Below, one piece after another: positions 27,651-40,873 of a DNA stretch of 64,000 nt (its first letter is position 1; each line of letters starts with the position of its first letter). Both the position numbers and the translations under genes were made by a program. The notes beneath the pieces were generated by a model, which was not told where the DNA came from, made no database searches, and worked only from the letters and a program-made list of their open reading frames with translations. This DNA comes from Torreya grandis (lineage: Eukaryota; Streptophyta; Pinopsida; Cupressales; Taxaceae): assembly GCA_037957365.1 (NCBI GenBank), contig JARHVA010008352.1, positions 304,501 through 368,500 on the forward strand, written 5' to 3'.

Positions 27651-27754
27651 GAGATTGTTCTCCATGATTTTTCCCACTTTGGGTTTCCACGTAAAAATTT
27701 GGTCTCTCTCTCTCTTTATATATAATTCTCATCAAAAATCATATATTCTTATAC

Positions 27755-29762
27755 ATTAAAATATATTCTACTATAATGCAAGTCACCAAATGCTATGGCC
27801 TCAAGAATAAATTTAGTATCTTTAAAGATGACTAAAGTACCATTTTGAAATAAAAAGTCATCATTCCCAAAGTAACTGCTCTTACCTAGAGTAGAAGGAC
27901 TTGATTATACCATTTTTTTTCAATAATTTAGGTATAAATAAATGTCTGTTTGAATCCTTATGTAATTTTTAAGCTCTGATAATGGTGGTTGGGAGTAAAA
28001 TTTGATAATATCTTAAGCTTTATCAAATTTTGAGAGTGCAGGTAGTAGAGAAAGCAAACATGTATAGCTTAGAAATGCAAATAACAATAGCCTTGAATGT
28101 GTAGACTTTTTAATGACCACTTTGATTAATGTAATGCTGATGGTGATCTTAGTTCATACCCTATTAATGGAAATCTTGTCAACCTTACATATATTTGAAA
28201 CAACCTTGAGATATTTCTTTTAGCAATTAATTTCACTAAAATTTAATTTAGATTTATTTTTAATTTAATTTGCCATAAATTTTAATTTTAAAGCTAAAGA
28301 TTGCCACATTTCAACACATGGCTACACCTCAGATCCAAATAAGTACTCACATGGCCTGAATATGACTAAGCTACCTTGTTGACTCAAAATCTAAACACGT
28401 TGCACCTTTTTATTGCCTCATAGAATTTCAAAATATATCTTTGTATAATGACCCATCAGTATCTCACCAAGTGGAATATTTCAATTCATAGCAAGATCTT
28501 AGGTGGTGCTATTCAATTATAAATGGCTAGGACAATTCCATATAATACTCTTGTGGGAAATCATAACTTTTTTATATAGGTGCCTCTATTAGAAGGCTTT
28601 TGGATAAATATTAACAACTTAGTGCTAATCAGATGGCTTGAGTTGAGACACAGGTCCCTCTTAGAGGTAGTCTCATATATCTCAGATAAAAACAACATGG
28701 GAATGACACATGGTATCATCACTTAGGCCCAAATGGGACACATGCCATTCTTATGGGCTATTATTTGTTTTTCTACCAAGTTTCATTCTTGGAATGTGCA
28801 TTAGACTATTATATATCATCAAACCTTGATCATATCACTTAGGTGAAACTATGTGTCTACCTGATGAGATCTCATGATATTTGGATGGATTAAACATGAC
28901 ATGTATATGTGGTAACATTGTATGAACCCAAGGGGGACATGCATCACCTTAGAAGCCTACTTGAGTCTATCTGGTTGCCATTGAGACATGCAGAGTCATC
29001 TCATAGGATTTTACACTATGGTAGGATATGTGGGGGATGCATGGTGGTTGAGATTAGATAGAATCACTCATGGGGGATAAGATCCTAACAAGTATCCCCA
29101 ATATTAAAATTTTAATGGCTATTTTCTTATGAGCCCTCTAAATGATGCCACATAAGATATGGACTTGGTAGATTTGCTTCAGGTGTCTTACATGGGATGC
29201 AATGAATCCTTAAGGCATTGTGATGCATAAAGAGATAGACATATATCCTTTTAATCCATAGTATAAACATTTACATCCGATGAGGCATCATAAACCACAA
29301 CTTTAATTTGACATCTTACGAGGTCAAGTGAGAAATTGAGTTAGCTTTATTAAAGACATCATTGCCCATCTTAGGCAAATTTAAACAAGTTTAAAGCAAA
29401 TATTTACAAGAAAATGACTTAAACATAACATAATGTTATTTTAATAAAACCCATATAATTTTTTTGTGTTTATGTCTATTATAGAGCTAGGTCTCACTTC
29501 CTCAACAAAATCCTATCTATATATCATTGAACCATCCATGGTCAATAATTCATTATTGAATAAAACTTGAAGAAGACTTGCAATAATTTGAATATTTATA
29601 AGTGTTAATACTTATTCCAAGATGAATGATTAACCAAACTTTATAGAAACACAAGTATTGGTAAAGCCAATCAATTCCATGTAGTCAAATGATTTAACAT
29701 GCTTAACAATTTGGGCACTTTTGAAAATTAAAGAAAACATGGTCCCCATTTTTAAAATAGGG
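27755..29762. other. unassigned AT-rich sequence
   Basis: No domain, LTR end or tandem repeat recognised on either strand. It separates the solo LTR from the gypsy-C 5' LTR. Confidence 0.3.
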
Positions 29763-30606
29763 GAATGCTTATCATCAACAAGATGGAAAATTATCCAATA
29801 AATCATTGCATACCTATATTATACACATCATTTTTCTACTATATAACTAGTTTTCATGTTTTTACATGTGACATTATGACCCTTAAGCTCCACTCTCTTC
29901 TCTCTTCTCATACATTATATAAATGAAAGCCATTTTGGCTCTTATATGAAATTTCACACCTGGTATGGTGAAGCCCTACTAGATTTAGATTGTAATTTAA
30001 AATTTAAATCAGATATACAATGTAGTTTTGAGTTCACAAACTATATTTTCTAAGTGTGTGAAGTGATGTATGGTGAAAGGTCAAGTGATTAATATATATC
30101 CTTGTTTTCTCTTAATCCTTTCATGTTTGATGTAAGTTGTTTCCACTCTAATAGGTCAAATTATTTTTTCTTAATGAATTGGTCTATCTTCAAACGTAAA
30201 TAATAGTCTTAGTGTTTTGAAATGACCTTCGATCACTCACCTTGAGTAATTTCATGCATATCACCTCCATGTTTGAAATACTAATGTTAGAGCAATTAAA
30301 TATTCTAAGAGTAGTATTGCAGGTCATGTTTCTTAGTGAAAAAGTATGGTAGCATAATGGAGATTTTTATGGTGTATCACCCCCTTAGATTATATTACTT
30401 TCATGTCTAATTTTATCAATTTTCATCCAAGCAAATAGTTATTTTAGGTGATAAGCACTTAAGGATCCATTTAGGGAGATAACCTTTAAACCTAAAGGTC
30501 TACCTCTACTATAGGCAACCCAAAGGCCTAGAGGTATTCCAATGTTTCAAAAATATTAGAGTAGGTTTGAACAACCAACTCTAGGGTGAAATATTTGGTG
30601 ATAATA
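29763..30606 (+). repeat. 5' LTR of gypsy-C
   Basis: Aligned to 36826-37649 through many shared words, for example 'GCCATTTTGGCTCTT', 'TTGAGTTCACAAACTAT', 'ATATCACCTCCATGTTTG' and 'GGTCTACCTCTACTATAGG'. The left end contains about 10 extra bases relative to the other LTR. It ends at GGTGATAATA, probably a decayed ...ACAACA. Confidence 0.85.
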
Positions 30607-31063
30607 ATTTTGGCATACTTGATGGGACTATTGTCCTAAAGACATCTTGTCAAGGTGAATGTTGGTCTTGAGAACATCAAAACTACATATGGTGTTCTAC
30701 TCAACATTTGATGACTCCATTTAAGGTAATATTTAGTTGTAAACCATTATTTTTATATATATTTTTATTCATACTTCACAGTCCTTACTAGGTAATCTTC
30801 TAGTAGAGTTTTCAATCCCATAAAAGTGCAAGTTTTGGTGACAATAACTTTTGCATTCTTGGTGGGACCATTATCCTAAAGACATATTATCAAGGTGAAT
30901 GTTGGTCTTGACAACATCAAAACTACATATGGTGTTATACTCAACATTTGATGACTCCATTCAAGGTAATATCTAGTTGTAGACCATTGCTTTGTTATAT
31001 ATTTGTATTCATACTTCATGGTCCTTACTAGGTAATATTATAGTAGAGTTTTCAATTCCATAA
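30594..31063 (+). repeat. 240-bp tandem duplication spanning LTR end, PBS and leader
   Basis: 30594-30823 and 30834-31063 are similar throughout with a 240-base period. Each starts TTTGGTGAYAATAA, the last bases of the LTR, and ends TTTTCAATYCCATAAA. The PBS-like TGGCATACTTGATGGGAC (from 30611) recurs as TTGCATTCTTGGTGGGAC (from 30851). Confidence 0.85.
30611..30628 (+). promoter_or_regulatory. candidate primer binding site of gypsy-C
   Basis: Begins TGGC 4 bases after the LTR end, as expected for a primer site. It does not match the iMet-type PBS used by copia-B, and I cannot name the tRNA. A second copy lies 240 bases downstream. Confidence 0.4.
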
Positions 31064-31079
31064 ACCCACCCATTGAACC

Positions 31080-32340
31080 TAAACTTCCTCTTTAAGTTTA
31101 ACATCCTCAACCTATCTTGACCTTTGAAGAACAAAAGGAAATTTTACAACATTAGCTATATCAAATTAATGTTAGCCCTTAACCATTAAGTCATAATAAT
31201 GTTTATCTCACCAATCATCCTAATAACATTGTAGAACCCTCTTCTAAATCTAAAAAGCCTCCACCTTTTGACCTCACTCTCATCATGGGGGACAAACTTC
31301 TTCACAACTACATAATGGATAGAGGGGCTAGTACTATAGTGATGGCCAATGTTGTATATAATAAATTGGGCCTAAAATATTAACCATATAGTAAGGGGGT
31401 ACTATAAATTTATGGGACACCAACTAATTTAGTGGGACTTGTCAAGATTTAAAATTTTTCCTTCGTGATTGTCTTAGATTCCCAATTCTTCAAGACATTG
31501 TGGTTGTTGACTTTCTTGACCACTTTGTTATCTACCTCTTAAATGATTTCATAGCTAATATAGGAGGTTAATTTTCATTTAATTGGTCCTTATTGGCCTT
31601 TAGGATAAGGTATGAATAAAATTTAACCATTAGAACTCAACCACTAGATAAATTTCATATTGAGCTCTATGTATAAGTAAGATCTAATTTGAATTATGTC
31701 ATCAAAGATCATGAGGAGTCTGTTATGGATTATGGAACATCCTCTAAAATTAAGGGAATATTTAATTTGTATTTAGATGAGTATGGTGTAGACACCTATG
31801 AATATGATTGATATGCTTACTTTGAGAAAATTAACCATGACATATACATCATCCATGAAGGAGAATATAAGAATTTTGAAGTAAGCATTAAACATTCTTT
31901 TTCACAATATATTGAGGGTAATTGCCTTATCCATTTATATGATGATGATAGCTTACAAATCATGATAGATAAATAGAGTGAGAATGACATTTCCATTCTA
32001 CCTATACTTGATGGAGGATTCCTTGAACATGATAAACATGAAGAAGAAGATGACCTATGGTAAAGGTTCCATGCCATAATTTAGGAGTTTGAATAGTTGA
32101 CCAAACCTACTTATGCTCTTAAGAAGTGTATATCTAAAGGTAAGTTTGTTGATGAACCTAAAAAATAGGTTATTGAGTCTCTTATCAATCATGATGTTGA
32201 GTATCTTACTCTTATCAATCATGATGTTGAGTATCTTGTTAAGAATGAAGATGAGCATGAAACTACTACTAAAAATTTGGTAGACATTAAGGAGTCTAGT
32301 GAATACAAGGTAAAAAAATTTGTGTTTTAAAAGTATTCAA
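31080..32340 (+). pseudogene. gypsy-C gag-end/protease remnant
   Basis: A broken frame reads 'PPPFDLTLIMGDKLLHNYIM' then DRGAST (about 31261-31340). This has the D-x-G-A-S form of an LTR-element aspartic protease, with Arg in place of the usual Ser or Thr. 'MANVVYNKLGL' follows, similar to the protease-to-RT region of plant Tat/Athila-type gypsy elements. Farther on, 'IGG*FSFNW' (about 31563) matches the conserved segment before RT in that group. An acidic, repetitive stretch then contains a duplicated 'SLINHDVEYL' (about 32180-32240). RT does not follow. Family identity comes from these motifs and the LTR context. Confidence 0.6.
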
Positions 32341-35300
32341 CAACTCATCATGAAGTTTAATCACTTTAAAATGTGTTAAAGTAAAATTATAACAAGCTTG
32401 AGAGCCCTAAAAATCAAGTACATCATGTACAAGAAGAAGAAAAATTTTAAGCAATTTTGGAAACTCCTATAATGTGGTTTGAGAAGTTCTAATAAAACAT
32501 GGCAATAGTTAAGTCAGTTTAAATTTCAGACAAGATCCTTAAAAGGTAATAAGGAACATATTTAAAATCTCCAAGTATCACACTTTCAAACAAAATAAGA
32601 TTTGAAGATGGAAAAGTCATTTGACCATCAAAATGAGCAAGAGTTTGTTGACAAACATGTCACACATGATAGGTTACTTTCATGGAGAAGCAAGGATGCA
32701 AGAGTTGCCATCTTTGACCCTAGTTGAAGCTTTGTGAGTTTTTCATCACCTAAAGTTTTTGAGGTCTTTTACATACTGGGTTAGGTATGTCTTTGCTTTT
32801 GTAGTGTGTAATTTTTATAAGTGTTTTTAAGAACACATGTGTGTTTCCTTTGGTGTTTTATATTATGTGTCTTTATTCCTATTATTTAGTAGATTTTCAA
32901 AGGCAATTAAATGTCCATATTGTGCATAGGTGAATCTTTATCCCAATGGTTAGGAGTAGGATACTAGTATTTAGCATAGATGGCTTGCCACCCCTAAGAA
33001 ATCACCAAGAATGTTGACTACTTTGAATGAAATTCAAAATAGGTCAACCCCCTATACTTGAAAACTTTTTATATGTTCCTTTTAAGGCATAATAGGGTAT
33101 ACCATGGTACTATTGAACTCATTTATAAGGTTCTTTAGCTTTGTAATAGTACTTAGTTGGTCTTATGTAATTTAGGGGACATTTTTTGGGTCATTTATCA
33201 GACTGGTATGTTTTACCATAAAGGAAAAGTGTTCCAAAGTGTTTTTCAACATTTCCCATGTAATATTCTTGTTAGAGGTGGTAGTCTTGGACTGAAAAAT
33301 GTAGGTTTTATGTCAGATAAGAAGATCAGTGGTAGTTTAGGAAGTATTCAATTATTTTACAACCTATGAAGCATATTTGACATGTATGTTAGTATTTATA
33401 GTGACCATTTAGGCCCTCAAAACTTATTTATACACTTGATTAACCTTGAAAGTATCAAATTTGAAAAAACCCATTGTATCCTTCTATTGCTCTCCTAGGT
33501 AGGCAAAAATAGCCAATCGATACTTGCATGAATAAGAGGAGGTGAGTTAAGGAAAATTATCTTGAAGTATGATAAATATCCTCGTCTATTTAAAATATAT
33601 TAAAATATTTTTTGTTTTGGTTGGTTTTATTCTATGAACCATTGCTAAGAAGTTCTACCACTATTTTATGCGTACACATCCCCAATACTTCAAGGTTTGC
33701 ATTGGTGTGAGCAATTACAATTATGAACATGATTTTGGGAGGAATAACCACCATTATTTCATGGTTTATATCATTTATTTCATGTGTGAAGTTGAAATAA
33801 TAATCAATTATATCTCCTTTTTATAGTTGAGGGGACAATTGAAGCTGTAGACCAATGTTTTCACTTCTTGAAGAGTTATTCTCTTGTAGTATCTTTTATA
33901 AAGATGATATAATTGAATTAAACATATAAGAATGGTGACAAGTATCCCTTAATAAAAAAACTTGTCTCAAGAGTTTCCTTATGAGATACATGGCTTAAAA
34001 GTTTCACATAGTCAGTTTGCTATAGTAATCACCTACAATCAAGTGAAAACAAGTCTTGCATAGTCATGATGATCAAGCATGAAATTTTCAAAGCTATAAG
34101 AAGTCTCCCAAGGTGGAGAATATCATTTTAAACTATCCAAATGGTTTGAATATTAGTTGTGATAACCCAAAGTGACACACTTCCTTGTATCTTGCATATG
34201 CACCTATGGAAAGCTTCCACAGAGAACTGGGTAGATTAGAATACAGTTATATCAGATTATTTGAGAGCTTCATCAAGTCTAATGGAATTGAGAGTCATTA
34301 TGACAATAATGAGGTCTTTTAATGAAGACATGCCTAGGTTATTATTCTTATATTGAGAAAAAAATTATTGGATAAGTCTTACCTTAGATTTTTCAAATAA
34401 GGTATTATTCATACATTAGATCCTCCCATAGTGAAGTGTTTTGAAGTCTAGTTGGGCCCAATTATTTCCATCATGTAACCCAGGCCTAGAGATGGTGTAT
34501 TAACATGAAAAGTAGATTGTGTGATCAAAATGGGATAATTCAAATAAGGTGACAATATATGTGGAATTCAAATATAGATATTCAGTGACATTTAAAACAA
34601 AGAGAACCTTGATAATGCAAACATAGAACATGATGATAGTGTGGAGTGAAGCTATGGTTTCAATGGCATGAAGTGACTCTATTTAGTTTTAAATTTTATA
34701 TTAACATAAATAATAGTAAAATAAGATTAAATTTAGTTTTAATATGGAATAAAAACCTATAGGAAGCTTCCATGAGCCCTCAAATGGAGCACCTAAAGTC
34801 TGACTCATAATTTGTTGACAATGAGACATAGGAAGCAAACCCTACAGACATAGTTGTTTATGCAAGTTGAAATGACACTAGTGTTAAGGAAAAATTGAGA
34901 GAAATTGAGATTAAATTTTTTTTTAATATATATTATCACCTATAAGAGTCTTTTTAAATCCCCTAAATGGTTACTTATAGTGTGATTGTAACCTCACAGT
35001 ATACTAAATCATGATAGTTTGGATGTTGGCAAGTCCTAAGATATGATATGAGTGTGTAAAAATATGTGATGATATTACAATCTCCAATAATAACCTAGTT
35101 CATGAAAATACATGTCCAAAATGAAAAGTTACCTACAAGAATCCAATCTCCACCCAAAATAGGCACCTAAAGTCTGCTATAGTTCTTGGACTTGACCTAG
35201 TCAAATGGGAAGTGTATGTTGAGAAGATTGGCATAAAAATTGATGGTGGAATATGTGATGACAATTATCAAAATGATAGTAACACATTTAATACATTATT

Positions 35301-36813
35301 TTAGGAAAGAAATTAGATAAATAAAAGTTTCCAACCTATCACTCAGCATATGTTTCTAGAACCTACATAGTCACTTGCTCTATAAGTCTATCTATGAGAT
35401 TGGACATATTGATGAGCCTTCATAAGCGATATAACATTGAATTTTTTTATAAAATGACCTTATTACCTAATGAAACCCTATATATATTCATTTTGGTAAG
35501 ATAAATAGGGGAGATGACCTCTATTTTATCTCAGATCGAGGGCACTCCTAGTCAAAACCAAACTATATACTTGCTGAAAAGATGATAAAAAGATTAGGCA
35601 AGGAGTATTGAAGTATAGTGGGATGAATTAGAAGGTTGGTATTAATTTAAAGGATTTATAATAAATAAATTTAGCTATTGGGAGCATTCACAAGTGGTCA
35701 TGAACCTAGATATGTAGTTTGGTCTATGAGGCCTAGACCTAGACATAAGCCCTACAAGGGTCTAGCCATCACTTCCATGACCACATAAACCTTAAAGGAA
35801 AATTTAGAGACTTAAATATAATATATGAGGTTTATTATAACTTTTTTTTACAAAGAGATCACACACAGGGACATTTTTTCCTCAAACTCACTCTAGGGTG
35901 TACATAATGCAAAGGAGAAGCTCATTAGGCCAACTTAAGACACTTGCACATATACAGAAGCTAAGCATGGTGACCTAAGGATATAGGAATGGTTGAAGGA
36001 GGTCCATAAATTGGTTTTTATGGGTTTTTTTTTTGGTAGTTTAATATTCAAATTTTATGAATTATCCCTAAGATTCAAAACCTACTAAAACCCTCCTAAA
36101 CCCTTGGTTTTGACCCAATGGATAAGATAAGTAATAAGATGCATTAAATAGGGTTATTAAAGCATAAAAATGGTTTTATAATTTTGGATAACTCTCTCAA
36201 GATCCATGAAACATGATTTATTTGTACCTTACTTGTATGGACAAGTCTAATACTAGGGCTTTTGGCAAGTTTTGATTGTTTTGTAGTGAAGAAGAAGATG
36301 AACAAGTGATAGATATTGGAGGGGGTGAATTGAGCCCTATTATAAATCCATATGTACATTTATCATCATATTTTAACATGGAAACACTTATCATATCTCA
36401 TTCACTTTAGGTAATTTGTGGTAGATAGTGAAAATGAAGAATTACTACCAAATGAGAGGATGATAAGTCTAATTGGGGATCATTTTAAGGTCTAATCTAT
36501 GAATTGGAAGGTATATAGGTCTTATATAGGTGTCTTATCACTTATTACTCATATTTGTTTTGTAAATTTAAGGTTATCTTGATGACAAATATGAATATAA
36601 ACCTATAAGGTTAGTGATGGTGACTGTAAATGGTGAGAACAAATGTCCAAAAGAAGGCCATGAGTTAGGGAAACATTTGATGACTATAATGGTAGGTTTA
36701 TAACCCCTTATTGACATATAATATGTGTTAGCTCTCCCTATTCATATTTTAATCACTCAAAAGATGCCTAAGAATGTAGTTTTCAAGAATGTAATTGAAA
36801 GCCCCTATGCTAG
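32341..36813. other. non-coding interior of gypsy-C
   Basis: About 4.4 kb inside the LTR pair. I tried both strands and found no YxDD box, RNase H, integrase zinc finger or DDE motif. Short open frames (33157-33369, 36144-36359) show no family motif. A phrase of the type GGCACCTAAAGTCTG occurs near 34790 and 35162, hinting at internal repeats. Confidence 0.5.
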
Positions 36814-36825
36814 TTTTGGAGAGTT
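36814..36825 (+). promoter_or_regulatory. candidate polypurine tract of gypsy-C
   Basis: TTTTGGAGAGTT immediately before the 3' LTR start TGATGCTTCAG. Short and interrupted by T; assigned by position. Confidence 0.4.
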
Positions 36826-37649
36826 TGATGCTTCAGATGGACAATTGTCCAATAAATCCTTCTATACCTTTATTATAAACATCATTATTATAATATGTAA
36901 TTGGTTTTCATTACTTTAAAAGTGGCACTATGACCCTTGAACTCCACTTTCTTCTCTCTCTTCTCATATATTCTATAAAGGCAAGCCATTTTGGCTCTTG
37001 TATGGAGTTCCACACCTAGTATGACAAAGCCCTAATAGTTTGATATTATACTTTTCCTTTGAATTAAGATATTAAATATGATTTTGAGTTCACAAACTAT
37101 CTTATATAAGTGTGTGAAATTATTTATAGTGAAATTTCAAGTGATTGATATTTACCCTTGCTTTCTCTCAATCTTTCCATGTTTGATGCAAGTTGTTTCC
37201 AATCTAATATGTCACATGAAGTGTTTTTGAGTGAATTGGTATATTTCAAAGTGTTAATAATAACTATAGTGTCTAAAATTAACCTTTGTTTCACTCAAAT
37301 TTAGTAATTCCATACATATCACCTCCATGTTTGAAATATTAATGTTATAATAATTCAATATTCTAAGACTAGTGTTATAGTTCATGTTTCTTAGTGCAAT
37401 ACTATGGTAACAAAGTGGAGATATTTTTGGTGTATCTACCCCTTAGAGTTTATTTTTATCCCTTTTCATCTAAGTAAATAGTTAGTGTTAGTGATGAGCA
37501 CTTAAGGATCAATCTAGGGATCTAGCCCTTAAACCTAGAGGTCTACCTCTACTATAGGCAACCCAAAGGCCTAGAGGTACTACAATGTTGCCAAAATATT
37601 AGATTAGGCTTGAAAAATCAACTATAGGGTATATTATTTGGTGATAATA
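36826..37649 (+). repeat. 3' LTR of gypsy-C
   Basis: Starts TGATGCTTCAGATGG and ends GGTGATAATA. It aligns with the 5' LTR over its whole length with many substitutions, indicating an old insertion. It is followed directly by copia-D sequence. Confidence 0.85.
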
Positions 37650-37659
37650 GTTACCTATT

Positions 37660-40600
37660 TTAAGTAGTTAAGTTTTATATTCTCATGATTCACACCATAT
37701 GACTTCTTCTAAAGAGTCCTTTCTATCTCTTGGTCTGAGTTCTACTTCCAACATTGAGGTTGGAGATTATTCCTACATTTAGGTTAATTGGAATGGTGAC
37801 ATATATCTACATGGTGGCCATTTCAATGATATGTTATATGTTCCATACATCACCACCAATTTACTTTTAGTTTATTAGATTTTCCATTTTGGTCAAGGTA
37901 AGATAGTGACTTTCACATCATAGGGTGTTAAAGTTTGATCTTTATTAGATCCACACACACTTATTGCATAAGGTGTTTTTGATCATAGTTATCGACTCTA
38001 TTATTTTGAGTTTTTTAATGATAATACTCTTATAGGGATGTGTTTATTTTATTATGTAAATTTTAAGAGTCAACTTTGGCATGAGATATTTAGAAACCTA
38101 AGCTACAAATATTTGAGGAGTTAAGCACTCATAGTATGGTCAGTATGGTAGAGGATCTTCCTATAGTTTCATATCTTTATATAGTTTTCCCTAGTTTTGC
38201 ATTGGTGAAATAACACCAATATCTATTTATCAAGGTTATGTTCACAAGATATTATTCACCACTTGATATTATGCATAGTGATTTGATGGTCTTTCCTACT
38301 GCTTTCAATGGCGATAAGTATGCACTACCTTAATTGATAATTTGTTGAGGTATACTTGGTTTCATTTCCTCAAGTATAAGAGTGATGTCTTTGATTACTT
38401 TAAAGTATTTAATAATCTGGTCAAGAAACAATATTTGAGTTTCATAAAGAAGATTCATATAGACAATGGAGGGGAGTACTTCAGTTGAGAGTTCTCCAAT
38501 TTTTTAGTAGCCCATGGTATTGTTTACCAACATTATATTTCACATACTCCATAACATAATGGATTAGTATAATGGAAGAAACAAACTCTAAAGGAGATGG
38601 ATAACTACATGATGTATTTAGAGATTTACCTCCTATTTATTAGGCATAGGTAATTAATTGTGTGAACTACATCTAAAACTATAGACCACATTAAGTACTT
38701 GAGTATATGACTCTGGAGGAGTCTTAATCTAGAACCAAACTTGATGTCTCATTTTTATAAGTCTTTGGAAGCATTTCTTGTGAATTTTTACCAAATAAGA
38801 AAAGGAAATCATTAGATAAGAAGATGAAACCTTTGATTTTTTAGGGTATTACAAGGATATGAGAGCTTATCATCTTTTAGATCTTGATACTCATTATGTT
38901 AATTTTCAAGCACATGTATATTTTGATTATCATTTTACATCTCATGACTCTTCATCTTATTCCATGCCTTCTTATTATTTTGATGGTTAAACTCCTCTTG
39001 AGGATTTATTCTTTGAGTAACTAGACTAGGATATTCCTAAAGAGGTTATACAAGATGAGGATCCTATTCACATTGATGATTCCACTTTGCCTAGATGGGA
39101 CCAATCTACAATTTTTGAGGTTTAACACCTTTCAAACAAGATATTCCACCTACTCAAAATTGTCATTCACATTCTATGGGTATTGGATTTTAGTTTCTAG
39201 CATTCTCTAAGTATTCATAGTATTTTTCATAAGTTCATGATACACAAGACTGGGATGATGTAATGACAGATGAGTATTCTTCATTGATGAATAATCACAC
39301 TTGGGATTTGGACACTCTTCCTAATGGAAGAAACTTAAGTACAAGTGGATTTACCACACAAAGTATGTAGATGATGGGTATATTAAAAAGTATACAACAC
39401 ATCTTGTTATAAAGGGGTTAATGTAGGTTGAAGGTATTGAATACTCTAATAATTTTGTGCCCATTACCAAGATGTATTATGTTTTCCTTGTACTTTATTA
39501 AGTTATATCATAGGATTATCCAATATATCAGATGGATGTTAAGATTACTTTCTAGCATGGAGACTTTCATGAAGAAATATATATGGACTATCTTGTTAGT
39601 TTTATTCATGATTATTCTCTTGTTTTTACACTTAAGAGGTCTATTTACAATCCCAAATATGATCCTCAAACTTGGTATGAGAAGATGGACTAAGTTCTTC
39701 TCTCCACTAGCTTTATTTACTACCATTCTAATCCCATAGTGTATATTCAACATATTAGGGAGGACATTATTATACGTGTATTTTATGTTTACAATATAGT
39801 TATCATAGGTAGTTGCTCATCTCAGATTCAAACTATTTAATAGGAACTTTCAATAGAGTTTGACATAACAAAAATTGGTCTTTTGCATGTCTTCCTTGGT
39901 TATAGATTTCACAGTCATATATAAGGATTTATTTGAGTCAAGAGAAGTATATTACTGATCTTCTTTAGAATTTTGGCATGGATGACTTCTAGCCAAGTCC
40001 TTATCCTTTTCAGTCTATATTGACTCTCACTACCTCTTGTATTACTCCTCTTTGTGATCTTACATCATATACCCGGATGGTTGGGAGTCTTATGTATTCA
40101 AACCATACTCATGTTGACATTTCATTTATAGCTGGGATTGTATATAGGTTTGTGGATGATCCTGATGATAGTAATTATTAGGATTATAAAAGGATTTTAT
40201 GATATCTATGAGGAACTACTCATTTTATATTACACTATAGGTGGGTTTATATTGAATTTGTTGGTGATTAAGATTGGGTAGTCTCTCTTGATGACAAGCA
40301 TTCAACATATGGCTACATATTTTGTCTTACTTATTCACCTATTGCTTTTTCTTGTAAGAAGAATTGGGATATTTCACTTTCATATATATAGGCTAAGTAT
40401 AGGGTAATAATTATAATGAGTTAGTAGATTCTTTGGCTTTGTTAGTTATTGACAAAGTTTAGTTTCATGCAGGATTCACCCACTATAATTTGGTGTGACA
40501 ACTAGAGTGAAATTTACATATCTCATGACCTAGTTGCGCATCAACAAACCAAGAAAATTGAGGTACATATTATATTCATTAATCAACACATTTAGGATGG

Positions 40601-40873
40601 AGTTATTAGCTTGGAGTACATTTTGACTTAGTAGCAGGTTGCAAACATATTCATGAAGCCTTTTACATCACCTCATTTCATTGAGTTACATGGTATGCTT
40701 GGGGTTTCATAAGTTGTATTTAAGGGGGTATTATTTATTACATATTACTTATTCATTTCATGGATACATATTAAACATGAGTACCTTATTAGGTCTAGTT
40801 GTCAGGATTCATATTGTGGGTATGCCACTTATTATTTTTTGGCTTTGCTTAGCCCTTGGATTCACATGGGGGG
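37660..40873 (+). pseudogene. 5'-truncated Ty1/copia pol remnant (copia-D)
   Basis: Protease-end to RNase H of a copia element, with stops and frameshifts. 'NDMLYVPYITTNLLLVY' (about 37826-37876) is the protease-to-integrase segment. 'LWHEIFRNLSYKYLR' (about 38072) is the GAG-pre-integrase motif. Integrase shows 'KKIHIDNGGEYFS' (about 38445) and 'AHGIVYQHYISHTP*HNGL' (about 38510). RT begins 'MTDEYSSLMNNHTWDLDTLP' (about 39266) and continues 'YQMDVKITF' and 'KITKIGLLHVFLGY'-like text. The catalytic YVDD reads YVYN (about 39784-39796), so it is dead even apart from the stops. RNase H shows 'GSLMYSNHTHVDISFIAGIV' (about 40087) and 'KHSTYGYIFCLTYSPIAFSC'. Gag and the 5' LTR are absent; the remnant starts beside the gypsy-C 3' LTR. 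Confidence 0.9.

Larger units (their letters stand above)
26843..27754 (+). mobile_element. probable solo LTR of another copia-type element
   Basis: Starts TGTTAGAAATATTGTC, a copia-like LTR start. It contains a TATA-like box TATAAATAAA at 27328-27337. The right third has the wording of a plant copia U5: 'CTCCATGATTTTTCCCACTT' then 'GGGTTTCCACGTAAA'. Neither a PBS nor coding sequence follows, so it is taken as a solo LTR. The right end is placed at ...ATACA (27754) only tentatively. Confidence 0.6.
29763..37649 (+). mobile_element. LTR-bounded Ty3/gypsy element lacking RT and integrase (gypsy-C)
   Basis: Two direct LTRs of about 830-845 bases (29763-30606 and 36826-37649) enclose about 6.2 kb. 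The interior has a PBS-like site, a duplicated leader, a protease-type remnant and then about 4.4 kb in which I can read no RT, RNase H or integrase. It is therefore a deletion derivative or a non-autonomous element. The 3' flank is GTTAC; I see no matching 5-bp copy at the left (TAGGG), so no target-site duplication is proven. Confidence 0.85.

Noticed and set aside
31817..32258. Minus-strand open frames opposite the gypsy-C protease region
   Set aside because: Shadows of the plus-strand coding remnant, which carries the recognisable DxGAS-type motif.
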